Assembly (NCBI RefSeq): GCF_049801055.1 | Contig: NZ_JBNAGF010000009.1 | Coordinates: 1-64,000, forward strand | Origin: JBNAGF01 sp049801055 | GTDB lineage: Bacteria; Pseudomonadota; Alphaproteobacteria; Rhodobacterales; Rhodobacteraceae | Length of the DNA: 64,000 nt | Direction: 5' to 3' | Shown here: positions 53,756-62,759 of the stretch, in pieces | Layout: each line of letters starts with the position of its first letter | Numbering within the stretch: the first letter of the stretch is position 1 | Made by a program: the position numbers and the translations under genes | The notes under the pieces: model-generated | The model's database searches: none | Told to the model about the DNA's origin: nothing | The model's input: only the letters and a program-made list of their open reading frames with translations

Positions 53756-54313
53756 TCAGCGGGCCACAAGGACTTTCCAGGCGGAACGAATGATATTCTC
53801 CCAACCCTCGTGGGACTTCAGATCGTTCGAGGCGTCACCCATAAGCGAAGTTACCATGAGCCGCCCGCGAGTCTGTGCCTCAGCCGGATCGAACCCTGCT
53901 TCTTCGAACATCCATTTGGCGAAATCGAAACGCTTCTGTACGGTTCGGAGATAGACATTCCGCGCTTGTTCATCGTGGCGGGCCCAAGCCGAAATCGCGT
54001 GGTCCGGAACCGCGGCATCCTCCCGAACCACCTGTAACATCAGGTTTAGAATTCTTTCGTCGGGAGGCCCGTCGAATGTCTGAGCATCCTGAACGATATG
54101 ATCTGTCAGATGGTGTTCCCAATGCTCAAGGACCTGATCAAGCAGATCCTGAACATTCTTGAAGTGCCAGTAGAAGCTGCCACTGGTCAGGCCAAGCTGC
54201 GTTGCTAGCGGGACGATCCTGATCCCGTCCGCGCCGCGTTCGCGCAGCACTTCGAGTGCTGCAACAAGCCATACTTCGCGACTTGCCCTTCTTTTCTTTC
54301 CAGTGGTCTCCAT
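53756..54313 (-). CDS. TetR family repressor
   Basis: A 185-residue TetR protein with a helix-turn-helix at about 18-55 (LVAALEVLRERGADGIRIVPLATQLGLTSGSFYWHFKNVQDLL). It is divergent from the metallo-hydrolase operon, with an 18-bp dyad between them, so it probably represses that operon and itself. Effector unknown. Confidence 0.9.
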   Translation of the reverse strand: METTGKKRRASREVWLVAALEVLRERGADGIRIVPLATQLGLTSGSFYWHFKNVQDLLDQVLEHWEHHLTDHIVQDAQTFDGPPDERILNLMLQVVREDAAVPDHAISAWARHDEQARNVYLRTVQKRFDFAKWMFEEAGFDPAEAQTRGRLMVTSLMGDASNDLKSHEGWENIIRSAWKVLVAR

Positions 54314-54324
54314 CAGGCGCCTTG

Positions 54325-54353
54325 TTGACAGCTTCGCTTACATCACCATACCA
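54325..54353 (+). promoter_or_regulatory. Candidate promoter of the metallo-hydrolase operon
   Basis: TTGACA at 54325-54330 and, 17 bases on, ATACCA at 54348-54353. The -10 overlaps the TetR operator candidate, suiting repression. Confidence 0.45.
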
Positions 54354-54368
54354 TAGAGTAGTCTATGG
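54351..54368. promoter_or_regulatory. TetR operator candidate
   Basis: CCATAGA-gtag-TCTATGG, a perfect 7-bp inverted repeat with a 4-base centre, in the tetR/metallo-hydrolase intergenic region. Confidence 0.65.
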
Positions 54369-54450
54369 AAAACTCAAGAATACAGGTTTTCCGAAACAGA
54401 GTTTGACTGCGGAGCAAATTTCCACGGTCAGAGTGACAGGGAGAAAAGCC

Positions 54451-55665
54451 ATGAAGCCGAACTGTTGGGAGCGCCTGAAAGGAACTATCTGGGTCGGGAT
54501 TGTGGCTTCGGCTGTTGGGTCTTTGGCGGGACCGGCTGCTTTGGCTCAGGACAACCTTCCCTTGGGACGGGCCGCTGTGGAAATCAAGGATGGGGTTTAC
54601 CCCGCGTCCTATTTTCCGAACACCGAGATCCTTGGTGCAGACGAGATGAGGATAACCGCGCTGGGAACAGGAATGCCAAACCAGACCAAGATGGCAGTGT
54701 CGATTTCATTCTTTGTCGAGCTTGGCAATGGTGACAAATTCCTCTTTGACATCGGCACCGGGTCGACTGGCAACCTGTTCTCGCTTCGGCCGGACTTTGC
54801 CAAGATCGACAAGGTTTTCTTTAGTCATCTCCACGTGGATCATGTTGGTGATTTCATGGGGCTGCACGTTGGCGGCTGGCTGTCGGGCCGATACACTCCT
54901 TTGCGCATTTTCGGCCCGTCCGGTGCGACACCGGAGCTGGGCACGAAAAGCTATGTCGAGAATATGCAAAGAGCCTACGCGTGGGATCTGGAAACCCGGA
55001 CAGGCGCGCTCCCGGATGAAGGGGCCAAGCTTGACGTTACCGAATTTGACTACATGCAGGAAAACGAGATCGTATACCAGGAAAACGGTGTCACTGTTCG
55101 GTCGTGGCCCGCAATCCACTCTCTTGACGGGTCAGTCAGTTACTCGCTTGAGTGGAATGGTCTGAAGTACGTGTTTGGTGGCGATACCTATCCGAACAAA
55201 TGGTATGTAAAATACGCAAAAGGCGCCGATATTGCCTCGCATGAGGCATTCCTGCCGCCGGAGGCATTGGCAACCTATTTCGGCTGGAGTCTGCGGCAGG
55301 CCACATATGTTTCGACCCGGGTCCACACGGAACCGGCCGCTTTTGGCAAGGTCATGTCCGAGGTGAAACCGCGCCATGCGATGGGCTATCATTCGGTCCT
55401 GTCCCCGGATAACTACCAGGCCATTCTGGAAGGTGTCCGGCAGACCTATGACGGGCCGCTGACCCTTGCCCGTGATCTGACCGTGATGAACGTGACCAAC
55501 GACCAGATTGTTGTGCGGGACGCATCAGTCGACATCTATGCCCTGCCACCAGCGGTCAGCGAAGGCTATATCAACGCGCCGCGTTCGGAGGAAAAGGAAC
55601 CATCCGACAAAGTGAATGCGGGCAAATGGGATGGTTATACACCGCCGCCTATGCCGGAGAACTGA
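54451..55665 (+). CDS. Secreted metallo-beta-lactamase-fold hydrolase
   Basis: A 404-residue MBL-fold protein with a signal peptide to about residue 33 (ALAQ) and the metal motif FSHLHVDHVGD, then GGDTYPNKWYV and GYHSVLSPDNY further on. It resembles periplasmic MBL proteins annotated near GntH/arylsulfatase-like hydrolases; the true substrate is not known. GGGAGAAAAGCC precedes the ATG. First gene of a TetR-controlled operon leading into a metal-binding ABC system, so zinc supply to this enzyme is conceivable. Confidence 0.82.
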   Translation: MKPNCWERLKGTIWVGIVASAVGSLAGPAALAQDNLPLGRAAVEIKDGVYPASYFPNTEILGADEMRITALGTGMPNQTKMAVSISFFVELGNGDKFLFDIGTGSTGNLFSLRPDFAKIDKVFFSHLHVDHVGDFMGLHVGGWLSGRYTPLRIFGPSGATPELGTKSYVENMQRAYAWDLETRTGALPDEGAKLDVTEFDYMQENEIVYQENGVTVRSWPAIHSLDGSVSYSLEWNGLKYVFGGDTYPNKWYVKYAKGADIASHEAFLPPEALATYFGWSLRQATYVSTRVHTEPAAFGKVMSEVKPRHAMGYHSVLSPDNYQAILEGVRQTYDGPLTLARDLTVMNVTNDQIVVRDASVDIYALPPAVSEGYINAPRSEEKEPSDKVNAGKWDGYTPPPMPEN

Positions 55666-55808
55666 ATTGTATCTCGGTAGGCCTGTTGCCGGAAAAACGC
55701 CCAACACGCACGCGGGGATCGGTTGTTGTCTGTTATTTTCCTCAGGCGGTTGATGTTCGGAAGCAAAGCCCCGAAGGTGTTGAGAACGCGGGGCGAAAGG
55801 GATCGGGG

Positions 55809-57593
55809 TTGCTTCTGAACACATTGAACAAATGGTTTCTGTCGCTGGTCGTTCTGGTCGCAGTTGCGTCAGCGCCCGCCCGGGCCGATCTCACCCCGAT
55901 GACCGGCGCGGCGGTTGCCCGCAATATCGCCCAGATCTCGGTCTCAAACGAAGGTGTCACAATCGCCATCGAGATCTTTGTCGAAGATCTCAGGTATTTC
56001 GCACCGTTGCTGCCCGACACATGGGTGCCGGAGGGGGCCGCGCCGCGCCCACCGGAGGCCGCGAGGCTGAAAGCGTTTTCCGAAAGAGGACTGAAAATCG
56101 TGACGGGACAGGGCAAAGTGCTGCCAGTTTCCGTGCGCCTTATCGAGCCGCGCAATCGGGTAGATCGTGCCCCGCCGAACGCCGGCATGATTGATCCAAT
56201 CACGGGCCGCATGTTCCCAAAGCCTCCGGATGACCCACGGGTGGTTTATGCGGAACTATTCTATGATTTCAAAGGCCCTCGGCCGCACGAACTGAAATTC
56301 ACACCGCCGCTCAACGAAGAAGGCGAACCCTTTCTGTCAATCGGAATGATTGTTTTTGACCGTGAGGTTCCGGTCACGGATTTTCGGTATCTGTCGGGCG
56401 GGGCAAATCTGACCATCGACTGGGATGATCCTTGGTACACAAAGTTCGACAATCCCAATTTGCGCCGCCACCACCGTTACCCTGTGATGACTTTCATCTA
56501 TGCCGAACCGTATGAAATTCGCTACGAAGCGGTGCTGCGTGTCCGCGAAGCGGCTGAATTGGCCGGGGTGGAGTTGGGGGGAGAGTTTTTCTCCGAAGGG
56601 CAGCGCGACGCGATTGCGGGCGTGTTGCCGGATCTTGTGAACAACCGGTCCCCGATGACCATCGAAGGACAACCCGTTCGACCGGATTTCGACCGGATGT
56701 CCTACTTGAGGATCGGTGCAAGCGGGCTTGTTTTCCTTGAGGAGGGCGAAGAAATTCGGACCGATGCCGCCTTGGTCGGCCTCATTTACTCGGTCCCGAC
56801 AGAGAAGTTCGTAAAGGAAGCTACGGTCGAATGGACTCTCTTCTCGGAAGGAGTGGATCGGATTCCGTCTCAGGTCATCGACGCAGCAGGGCCGTACCTG
56901 ATGGATTTGACGTCTGATGATCCGGTGATGGTCTGGACCAACCATTTCAAAAAACCGCCCTATCCGGAGGTTGAGGCCGTTCAGGTTGATACTGGACCGG
57001 ATCGCAGCATCCTGATTGCGGCTCTGGCGGTGATTACAGCAATTCTCGCAGGGTTTTTCCTGATATCACTTGTCCGTCCGGGCCGCGTTTCCCGGCGCTT
57101 GGGGGTGACAGCAGCGATTGCCGCGGTCGTCGTCGGCGCGCTTATCCCCGGTCTGTACATGATGCAACACCGTGCGGCGCTACAGATGTCGGACGAACAG
57201 TTGCAGGCTCTAACCACCGAGATGCTGGGGAATATCTACCGGGCTTTCGATTTCCGGCTGGAAGATCACGTATATGATCGTTTGGCCCTGACCCTGACCG
57301 GCGATGTTCTGGAAAGAGTCTATCTGGAGCAGCGCGCATCTTTGCGGGTTGAGCGAGCCGGAGGGGCGCAGGCGCGTGTTGATGCGCTGGAAGTCTCGCG
57401 GGTCGAGAACCTTCAGGATGCAGAGACTGGGACATTGCACCTGTCGGTTGACTGGGGTGTGAGTGGCATTGTCGGGCATTGGGGACACAACCACCGGCGC
57501 ACCAACACGTATACGGCCGAGATGGTCATCCAGCCCGAGGATGGCGCATGGAAGATCAGCGGTTTCGAGGTGCTGTCACAGGAACGCATATGA
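55809..57593 (+). CDS. Membrane-anchored periplasmic protein of unknown function
   Basis: About 594 residues, not recognised. Signal peptide near the start, a periplasmic region of about 370 residues, two membrane helices at about 400-422 and 433-453, then a C-terminal domain with HWGHNH (His557, 560, 562), a possible metal site. A TTG at 55809 after AAAGGGA is the likeliest start because the signal peptide follows; an ATG at 55626 overlaps the upstream gene. Its stop overlaps the ATPase start (ATGA). It is probably an accessory part of the ABC system. Confidence 0.6.
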   Translation: MLLNTLNKWFLSLVVLVAVASAPARADLTPMTGAAVARNIAQISVSNEGVTIAIEIFVEDLRYFAPLLPDTWVPEGAAPRPPEAARLKAFSERGLKIVTGQGKVLPVSVRLIEPRNRVDRAPPNAGMIDPITGRMFPKPPDDPRVVYAELFYDFKGPRPHELKFTPPLNEEGEPFLSIGMIVFDREVPVTDFRYLSGGANLTIDWDDPWYTKFDNPNLRRHHRYPVMTFIYAEPYEIRYEAVLRVREAAELAGVELGGEFFSEGQRDAIAGVLPDLVNNRSPMTIEGQPVRPDFDRMSYLRIGASGLVFLEEGEEIRTDAALVGLIYSVPTEKFVKEATVEWTLFSEGVDRIPSQVIDAAGPYLMDLTSDDPVMVWTNHFKKPPYPEVEAVQVDTGPDRSILIAALAVITAILAGFFLISLVRPGRVSRRLGVTAAIAAVVVGALIPGLYMMQHRAALQMSDEQLQALTTEMLGNIYRAFDFRLEDHVYDRLALTLTGDVLERVYLEQRASLRVERAGGAQARVDALEVSRVENLQDAETGTLHLSVDWGVSGIVGHWGHNHRRTNTYTAEMVIQPEDGAWKISGFEVLSQERI

Positions 57594-58255
57594 AGATCGA
57601 GATTTCAAATTTGAGTTTTGATTATCCAACCGGAGAGTTCGGGATTCAAATTCCCGAACTACAGATCGAGTCGGGTCAGTCGCTCGCACTGGTGGGGCCT
57701 TCGGGATGTGGAAAAACGACGTTCCTGAACTTGCTCTCGGCGCTGATTACCCCGCAGTCGGGCGGGATCAGGGTCGGAGAGCTGGCGCTAAAGGGTCTTG
57801 GGGATCGTGAGCGTCGGGCCTACCGCGCCGGGCAGACGGGCTATGTATTTCAGGATTTCGGGTTGGTCGATTACCTGACGGCGCGCGAGAATATCCTCTA
57901 CACGTACCTTGTCACCGATCGTCCCGTTCCCGTCGATCTGGACAATCGGATTCAGAATTTGGCCGAGAGTTTTGGCATTGATCATATCCTGCACAAGAAA
58001 CCCGCCCGGATTTCGCAGGGCGAAAAACAGCGAGTTGCAATCTGCCGCGCCATCCTGCCGAGGCCACAGTTGATACTTGCCGACGAACCTACTGGAAATC
58101 TTGATCCAGAAAACAAGGCTGCAATCCTTGAACACCTGTTCGCTCAAGCAAGCGAAACCGGAGCGACACTGGTGGTCGTGACGCACGACATAGCTCTGTC
58201 CGGCCGCTTCGACAAAGTCGTTGATTTTGCACAATACGGAAAGAGAGGCGCATGA
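57590..58255 (+). CDS. ABC transporter ATPase, MacB/LolD-like
   Basis: A 221-residue ATP-binding subunit: Walker A GPSGCGKTTF, signature ISQGEKQRVAICRAIL, Walker B LILADEPTGNLD. The DEPTGNLD form and length are typical of the MacB/LolD/FtsE group that works with FtsX-like permeases. ATGA overlaps link it to the membrane protein before and the permease after. Confidence 0.93.
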   Translation: MKIEISNLSFDYPTGEFGIQIPELQIESGQSLALVGPSGCGKTTFLNLLSALITPQSGGIRVGELALKGLGDRERRAYRAGQTGYVFQDFGLVDYLTARENILYTYLVTDRPVPVDLDNRIQNLAESFGIDHILHKKPARISQGEKQRVAICRAILPRPQLILADEPTGNLDPENKAAILEHLFAQASETGATLVVVTHDIALSGRFDKVVDFAQYGKRGA

Positions 58256-59445
58256 AACCTCTGCTCTTTCTCGCTTGGCGAAACCTGTCGCATCACAAGA
58301 TACGCAGTCTCGTTCTCGTGCTTGTTCTGACCATCGTCACTTCGATACCTGTTTTGGCAAACCTCGTTGTCGCGCGTGCCGAGCAGGATTTGACCAGCCG
58401 TGCCGCTTCGACGCCGCTTGTCTACGGCGCTCAGGGGTCTGAGATCGACCTCGTTTTAAGCGCCGCGTATTTCAGTGGGGTTGCCGGAAATTCTGTTCCG
58501 ATGTCGGATTACACAACGATGATCGACCTTGCACTCTATGACCTTGTGCCTTTGCGGATATCCGCATCGTCGCGGGGTTATCCGGTTGTGGGCATCGACT
58601 ATGAGTATTTCAGGGTGCGTGGGCTGAGCACCAAGTCAGGAAAATTCCCGCTGCGGATCGGCGAGGCAATTCTGGGTGCGGCGGTGGCAAAACGTCTGGG
58701 TCTGAAGCAGGGTGATACGATCTGGACGGATGCCACCCAATCCTTTGACCTGTCAGGAGCGTATCCCGTGGCCTTGACCGTATCAGGAATTCTGGCGGCT
58801 ACGGGAACGCCGGATGATCGCGTTGTCTTTGTCGATCTGTCGACCGCATGGATTGCCGAAGGTATCGGCCACGGCCATCAGAAACTTGATCCGGATCGCG
58901 ACCAGAACCTGTTGTTGAAGTCCAAGGACGGCGATGTTGTCGCCAATGCCAGTCTGCGGACATTCACCGAGGTTACCGACGAAAACCGCGAAAGGTTTCA
59001 CTATCACGGCGAAGAAAGCGATTTGCCGATTTCCGCGATCCTCGTGTTTCCGCGTTCCGACAAAGCAGCGGCCTTGTTGAAGGGTCGGGTTGTGGATCAG
59101 GCCGAGACCCGGCAGATCGTTCAGGTTGACGAGGTTGTGGAGCAGTTGCTGACTCGGGTGTTCCAAATGAAGACTGTTCTTCAGAACGTGGTGGCAGCAA
59201 TGGCCGTGGCGGCCCTGTTGGCCTTGCTTCTGGTGATTGTCCTTTCAGTCAGAATGCGTCAGCGCGAATTTGAAATTGCGAACCAGATTGGCGCGCCAAG
59301 ACGTCATGCCGTCTGGCTGGTGGCGGTTGAACTGGTTCTGGTTCTGTTTGTGGCCCTGATCCTAACCGGTCTGGTCGCCGGGGGCATCTATCTGGCGACG
59401 CCGCAATCACTGCAGGGCTGGCTGATCGGGGGGCAGGGGGCATGA
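58252..59445 (+). CDS. FtsX-like ABC permease
   Basis: A 397-residue permease: membrane helix at about 17-40, a periplasmic domain of about 250 residues, then helices near 307-327 and 343-370. FtsX/MacB permeases usually have a fourth helix at the end; here the protein stops soon after the third. Together with the ATPase it forms a mechanotransmission-type ABC transporter. Substrate inferred to relate to metal because of the next gene. Confidence 0.87.
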   Translation: MKPLLFLAWRNLSHHKIRSLVLVLVLTIVTSIPVLANLVVARAEQDLTSRAASTPLVYGAQGSEIDLVLSAAYFSGVAGNSVPMSDYTTMIDLALYDLVPLRISASSRGYPVVGIDYEYFRVRGLSTKSGKFPLRIGEAILGAAVAKRLGLKQGDTIWTDATQSFDLSGAYPVALTVSGILAATGTPDDRVVFVDLSTAWIAEGIGHGHQKLDPDRDQNLLLKSKDGDVVANASLRTFTEVTDENRERFHYHGEESDLPISAILVFPRSDKAAALLKGRVVDQAETRQIVQVDEVVEQLLTRVFQMKTVLQNVVAAMAVAALLALLLVIVLSVRMRQREFEIANQIGAPRRHAVWLVAVELVLVLFVALILTGLVAGGIYLATPQSLQGWLIGGQGA

Positions 59446-60326
59446 AATTGTTGATGGTTTTGACATTCCTGTTGTCAGCGGTTGCTGGCGGTTTGGCAGC
59501 ACAAGGCCGGATGGATGTTCTGACGGTCACGCCAGCCCTGGCTGTTCTGGGGCAGGAGATCGCACCCGACGGGGTTTCCGTGTCCTACCCCGGACCGGCG
59601 GACGAAAACGCAAGTGACTGGGAGCCAGGCGATGATGTTTTGCGCCTGTATCAACAGGCTGATCTGGTTCTGCTTGTCGGGGCGGATTACGCTGGCTGGG
59701 TTGAAAAAACCGCGCTGCCAAGGGCCCGGTTGGTCGAAACCTCGGCTGCGTTCCCTGAGCGGTTCATTTCGCAGGCTTCAGACGTATCGGACCATCAGCA
59801 CGGGCCGACCGGCGCCGCAAATCATCACACGGCCTTTGCCAATCATTTCTGGTTGGATCCCGGGATAGCGCGTCTTCAGGCACGTGCAATTGCGGACAGT
59901 TTTACCGCGTTGTGGCCGGAGAGAGCCGATGAGATCGCCGTAAACCTGGCGGAACTGGACCGATCTCTGGCAGAGATTGGGGCCGGGATAGGCAGGGAAC
60001 TCGCGAGTTTGGGGGGTGTGAATATGCTCGCCTCGCATCCTGTCTACCAATATTTGGATGAAGCATTTGGGTTGGATCTACACAACTTTCATTGGGAACC
60101 GGATCAACACCCGAAGCCAGAAGATTGGGCGGAATTTGACGACAAGCTCGCCGCAGACCAGCCGAATGTCATGATTTGGGAGGCGGACCCTCTGCCGGAA
60201 ACCAGATCCGAGTTGAGCAAACGCAATGTCGGGATCGTCGTGATCTCACCTTCGCCGCCTGAGTATTCAAAGGGCAGCCTGAGAGCGCGACTCGGGTTTC
60301 CGGAACGGATTGCGCCAGCCAAATAA
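59442..60326 (+). CDS. ZnuA-like metal-binding protein
   Basis: A 294-residue secreted protein of the zinc/manganese cluster A-I binding family. Signal peptide to about 20; a His-rich stretch (DHQHG and NHH, residues 117-129), metal-ligand motif NHFWLDP (His135), SHPVYQYL (His199) and MIWEADP (Glu247). In normal systems it feeds ZnuB permease; here it follows an FtsX-type permease with a 4-bp overlap, an unusual pairing. Confidence 0.83.
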   Translation: MKLLMVLTFLLSAVAGGLAAQGRMDVLTVTPALAVLGQEIAPDGVSVSYPGPADENASDWEPGDDVLRLYQQADLVLLVGADYAGWVEKTALPRARLVETSAAFPERFISQASDVSDHQHGPTGAANHHTAFANHFWLDPGIARLQARAIADSFTALWPERADEIAVNLAELDRSLAEIGAGIGRELASLGGVNMLASHPVYQYLDEAFGLDLHNFHWEPDQHPKPEDWAEFDDKLAADQPNVMIWEADPLPETRSELSKRNVGIVVISPSPPEYSKGSLRARLGFPERIAPAK

Positions 60327-60336
60327 AGCCCCGCGC

Positions 60337-61239
60337 TCAGGCCCGTTGGGGGGCAAATGGGGTCAGGCTGTCTGAGAAATGCCGCAGGAAATCCAAAACC
60401 AGCGGCGAGTTGTTGCCGGCGATGGGTCGAAGCAGCGACAAGCGATGCACGATCTGGGGTTCAAATGGACGAATCACGATGCCGCGGTCTCGAAATTGTT
60501 CTGCATCAAGGGCACTGACGACCGAAACGCCATGCCCCTTGCTGACGATTGTACAAGCGGCCGTGAATTGCCGCACTTCGATCCACGAATTCATTTGAAC
60601 GTCGTGATCCGTGAACGCCGCCTGCAGGTGGCGGAAAAAGGGACTGTCCCGCCTCGAATGAATGAGTTTTTCGTCCTTCAGATCGCCTGGTTCGATTGAT
60701 GCCCTGCCTGCAAGGCGGTGACCTGCGGGCATGATACACACGGTTCCAATGGGCACATCTGTGCTCTCGATCGCGGGGTGGCCATTAAAACCGTCGGTTA
60801 TTCCGCAATCATATTGCTGCCCGATGATCCACTCCAGAATTCGTTCCGGTCGGTCTGGTTCAAGCGTCACCGTGACCTGCGGACGATCCTTCAGAAAATC
60901 GGTGAGAGCGTCTGGCAGATGGCTTGTGGCAAATCCCGGCAGACACGCGATGCGAAGGTGGCCAGCGGTGCGTTTTTTCAGGTTATGGCGAAGATCCTCA
61001 AGATGGTTGAGGCTGTCAAACACCCGCCCGATTTCGGCCAACATGTATTCGGCCTCGGCGGTGGGAATCAGGTTGCCGCTTTCTCGCCTGAACAGGGGAA
61101 GATCGACCGATTTCGAAAAATCTGCCAGCAACCTGCTTACCGCGGGTTGCGAGACGCCAAGTTCCGCCGCCGCGCCAGTTACGGACCCAGCCTGTGCGAC
61201 CGCACGGAATGCTTCGAGTTGTCTGAGCTTAAATTTCAA
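60337..61239 (-). CDS. LysR family regulator
   Basis: About 300 residues: N-terminal helix-turn-helix (LEAFRAVAQAGSVTGAAAELGVSQPAVSRLLADF) and a LysR substrate-binding domain. The start is taken as the TTG at 61239 because GGGTAAAG lies before it and the HTH follows directly; the ORF extends upstream to 61365. Divergent from ugpB, so it probably controls glycerol-phosphate uptake; effector unknown. It converges closely with the ZnuA-like gene (10 bp). Confidence 0.87.
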   Translation of the reverse strand: MKFKLRQLEAFRAVAQAGSVTGAAAELGVSQPAVSRLLADFSKSVDLPLFRRESGNLIPTAEAEYMLAEIGRVFDSLNHLEDLRHNLKKRTAGHLRIACLPGFATSHLPDALTDFLKDRPQVTVTLEPDRPERILEWIIGQQYDCGITDGFNGHPAIESTDVPIGTVCIMPAGHRLAGRASIEPGDLKDEKLIHSRRDSPFFRHLQAAFTDHDVQMNSWIEVRQFTAACTIVSKGHGVSVVSALDAEQFRDRGIVIRPFEPQIVHRLSLLRPIAGNNSPLVLDFLRHFSDSLTPFAPQRA

Positions 61240-61290
61240 TACTTTACCCTGTTCTGCCCCGAAGCGCCTTTTGCCCAACGTAACCGATTT

Positions 61291-61305
61291 ATAACAAACT
61301 GTTAT
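61291..61305. promoter_or_regulatory. LysR-type operator candidate
   Basis: ATAACA-aac-TGTTAT, a perfect 15-bp palindrome of the T-N11-A type, between lysR and ugpB. Confidence 0.55.
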
Positions 61306-61387
61306 TTTGTGCGTCAAAAAAGTTTTGCTTGAGTTATTTTCTGGCCTGCCCGATGATCCGACCAATAAAAAATCCAGGGAGGAAAAA

Positions 61388-62689
61388 ATGTTTCTGAAAA
61401 CACTGTCTATCGGCGCCTCGGCTCTGGCCTTTAGTGCCGGAATTGGTTTTGCGCAGACAGAGATTCAATGGTGGCACGCCATGGGTGGCACCAATGGAGA
61501 GCGCATCGACAAGATGGCGGCTGACTTCAACGCCACCCAGTCCGACTACAAGGTCGTGCCGGTCTACAAGGGCAATTACACCGAAACAATGACCGCCGCC
61601 GTGGCTGCGTTCCGGGCCAAGGAACATCCGCATCTGGTGCAGGTTTTCGAGGTTGGCACGGCGACCATGATGGCTGCCAAAGGTGCGATCTATCCGATGG
61701 AACAGCTGATGAAGGACGCGGGCGAGCCGTTCGACAAAGGTGCCTTTCTTCCGGCGGTGATCTCTTACTACCAAACGCCCGATGGCGAGTTGCTGTCGAT
61801 GCCATTCAACAGCTCGACACCGGTTCTGTGGTACAACAAGGACGCGTTTGAAAGGGCAGGTGCTGATGTTCCGACCACTTGGGACGACGTCAAGATGGCC
61901 GCCCAGAAGCTGGTTGACAGCGGCATGGATTGCGGCTTGTCCTTCGGCTGGCAGTCCTGGGTGATGATCGAGAACTTCTCGGCCTGGCATGACCTTGAGA
62001 TGGGAACCAAGGAAAACGGCTTTGCCGGGTTCGATACCGAATTCACTTTCAACAACGACAAAGTGGCGGCCCGGCTCGATGACATTGCCTCCATGTCCGA
62101 AGGCAACCTGTTCAAATACGGTGGCCGACGTGGTGACAGCCTGCCCCTGTTCACAAATGGCGAATGCGGCATGTGGATGAACTCTTCGGCCTATTACGGC
62201 TCGATGGTCAGCCAGGCCAAGTTCGAGTTTGCCCAGACCATGTTGCCGCTGGATACCGATGTGGCATCGGCCCCACAGAACTCGATCATCGGCGGAGCGA
62301 CCCTCTGGGCGTTGGCCGGGCATGAGGGCGAAGAATACAAGGGTCTGGCCAAGTTCATGACCTATCTCTCCTCGCCCGAGGTTCAGGCATGGTGGCATCA
62401 GGAAACCGGCTATGTTCCGATTACATCGGCCGCTGCTGAACTGTCCAAGAGCCAGGGCTTTTACGAAAGCAACCCTGGCACCGACACTGCCATCAAACAG
62501 TTGAGCCTGAACGCGCCGACGCCCAACTCGCGCGGGATCCGCTTTGGCAATTTCGTGCAGGTGCGGGACGTCATCAACGAAGAGATGGAGGCGCTCTGGG
62601 CTGGTGACAAGTCGGCTTCCGAAGCTCTGGATGCTGCGGCTGAACGCGGCAATGACCTGCTTCGCAAGTTTGAACGCTCGGCCAAGTAA
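61388..62689 (+). CDS. ugpB: sn-Glycerol-3-phosphate-binding periplasmic protein
   Basis: A 433-residue ABC binding protein very like E. coli UgpB: signal peptide to 22, then WWHAMGG, VYKGNYTETM, EVGTATMMA, PFNSSTPVLWYNKDAF, and APQNSIIGGATLW. It captures glycerol-3-phosphate or glycerophosphodiesters in the periplasm. GGAGGAAAAA precedes the ATG. A hairpin follows it before ugpA. Confidence 0.95.
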   Translation: MFLKTLSIGASALAFSAGIGFAQTEIQWWHAMGGTNGERIDKMAADFNATQSDYKVVPVYKGNYTETMTAAVAAFRAKEHPHLVQVFEVGTATMMAAKGAIYPMEQLMKDAGEPFDKGAFLPAVISYYQTPDGELLSMPFNSSTPVLWYNKDAFERAGADVPTTWDDVKMAAQKLVDSGMDCGLSFGWQSWVMIENFSAWHDLEMGTKENGFAGFDTEFTFNNDKVAARLDDIASMSEGNLFKYGGRRGDSLPLFTNGECGMWMNSSAYYGSMVSQAKFEFAQTMLPLDTDVASAPQNSIIGGATLWALAGHEGEEYKGLAKFMTYLSSPEVQAWWHQETGYVPITSAAAELSKSQGFYESNPGTDTAIKQLSLNAPTPNSRGIRFGNFVQVRDVINEEMEALWAGDKSASEALDAAAERGNDLLRKFERSAK

Positions 62690-62699
62690 ACGCGCCTTG

Positions 62700-62726
62700 C
62701 CCCGACGGCTCCTCCCCGTCGGGGCA
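62700..62726 (+). terminator. Hairpin between ugpB and ugpA
   Basis: GCCCCGACGG/CCGTCGGGGC stem with a 7-base loop and no strong T run. Such hairpins after binding-protein genes often stabilise the upstream message and reduce read-through. Confidence 0.75.
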
Positions 62727-62759
62727 ATCATTCTTCTGACAGGCTCACCCGAGGCGTGA

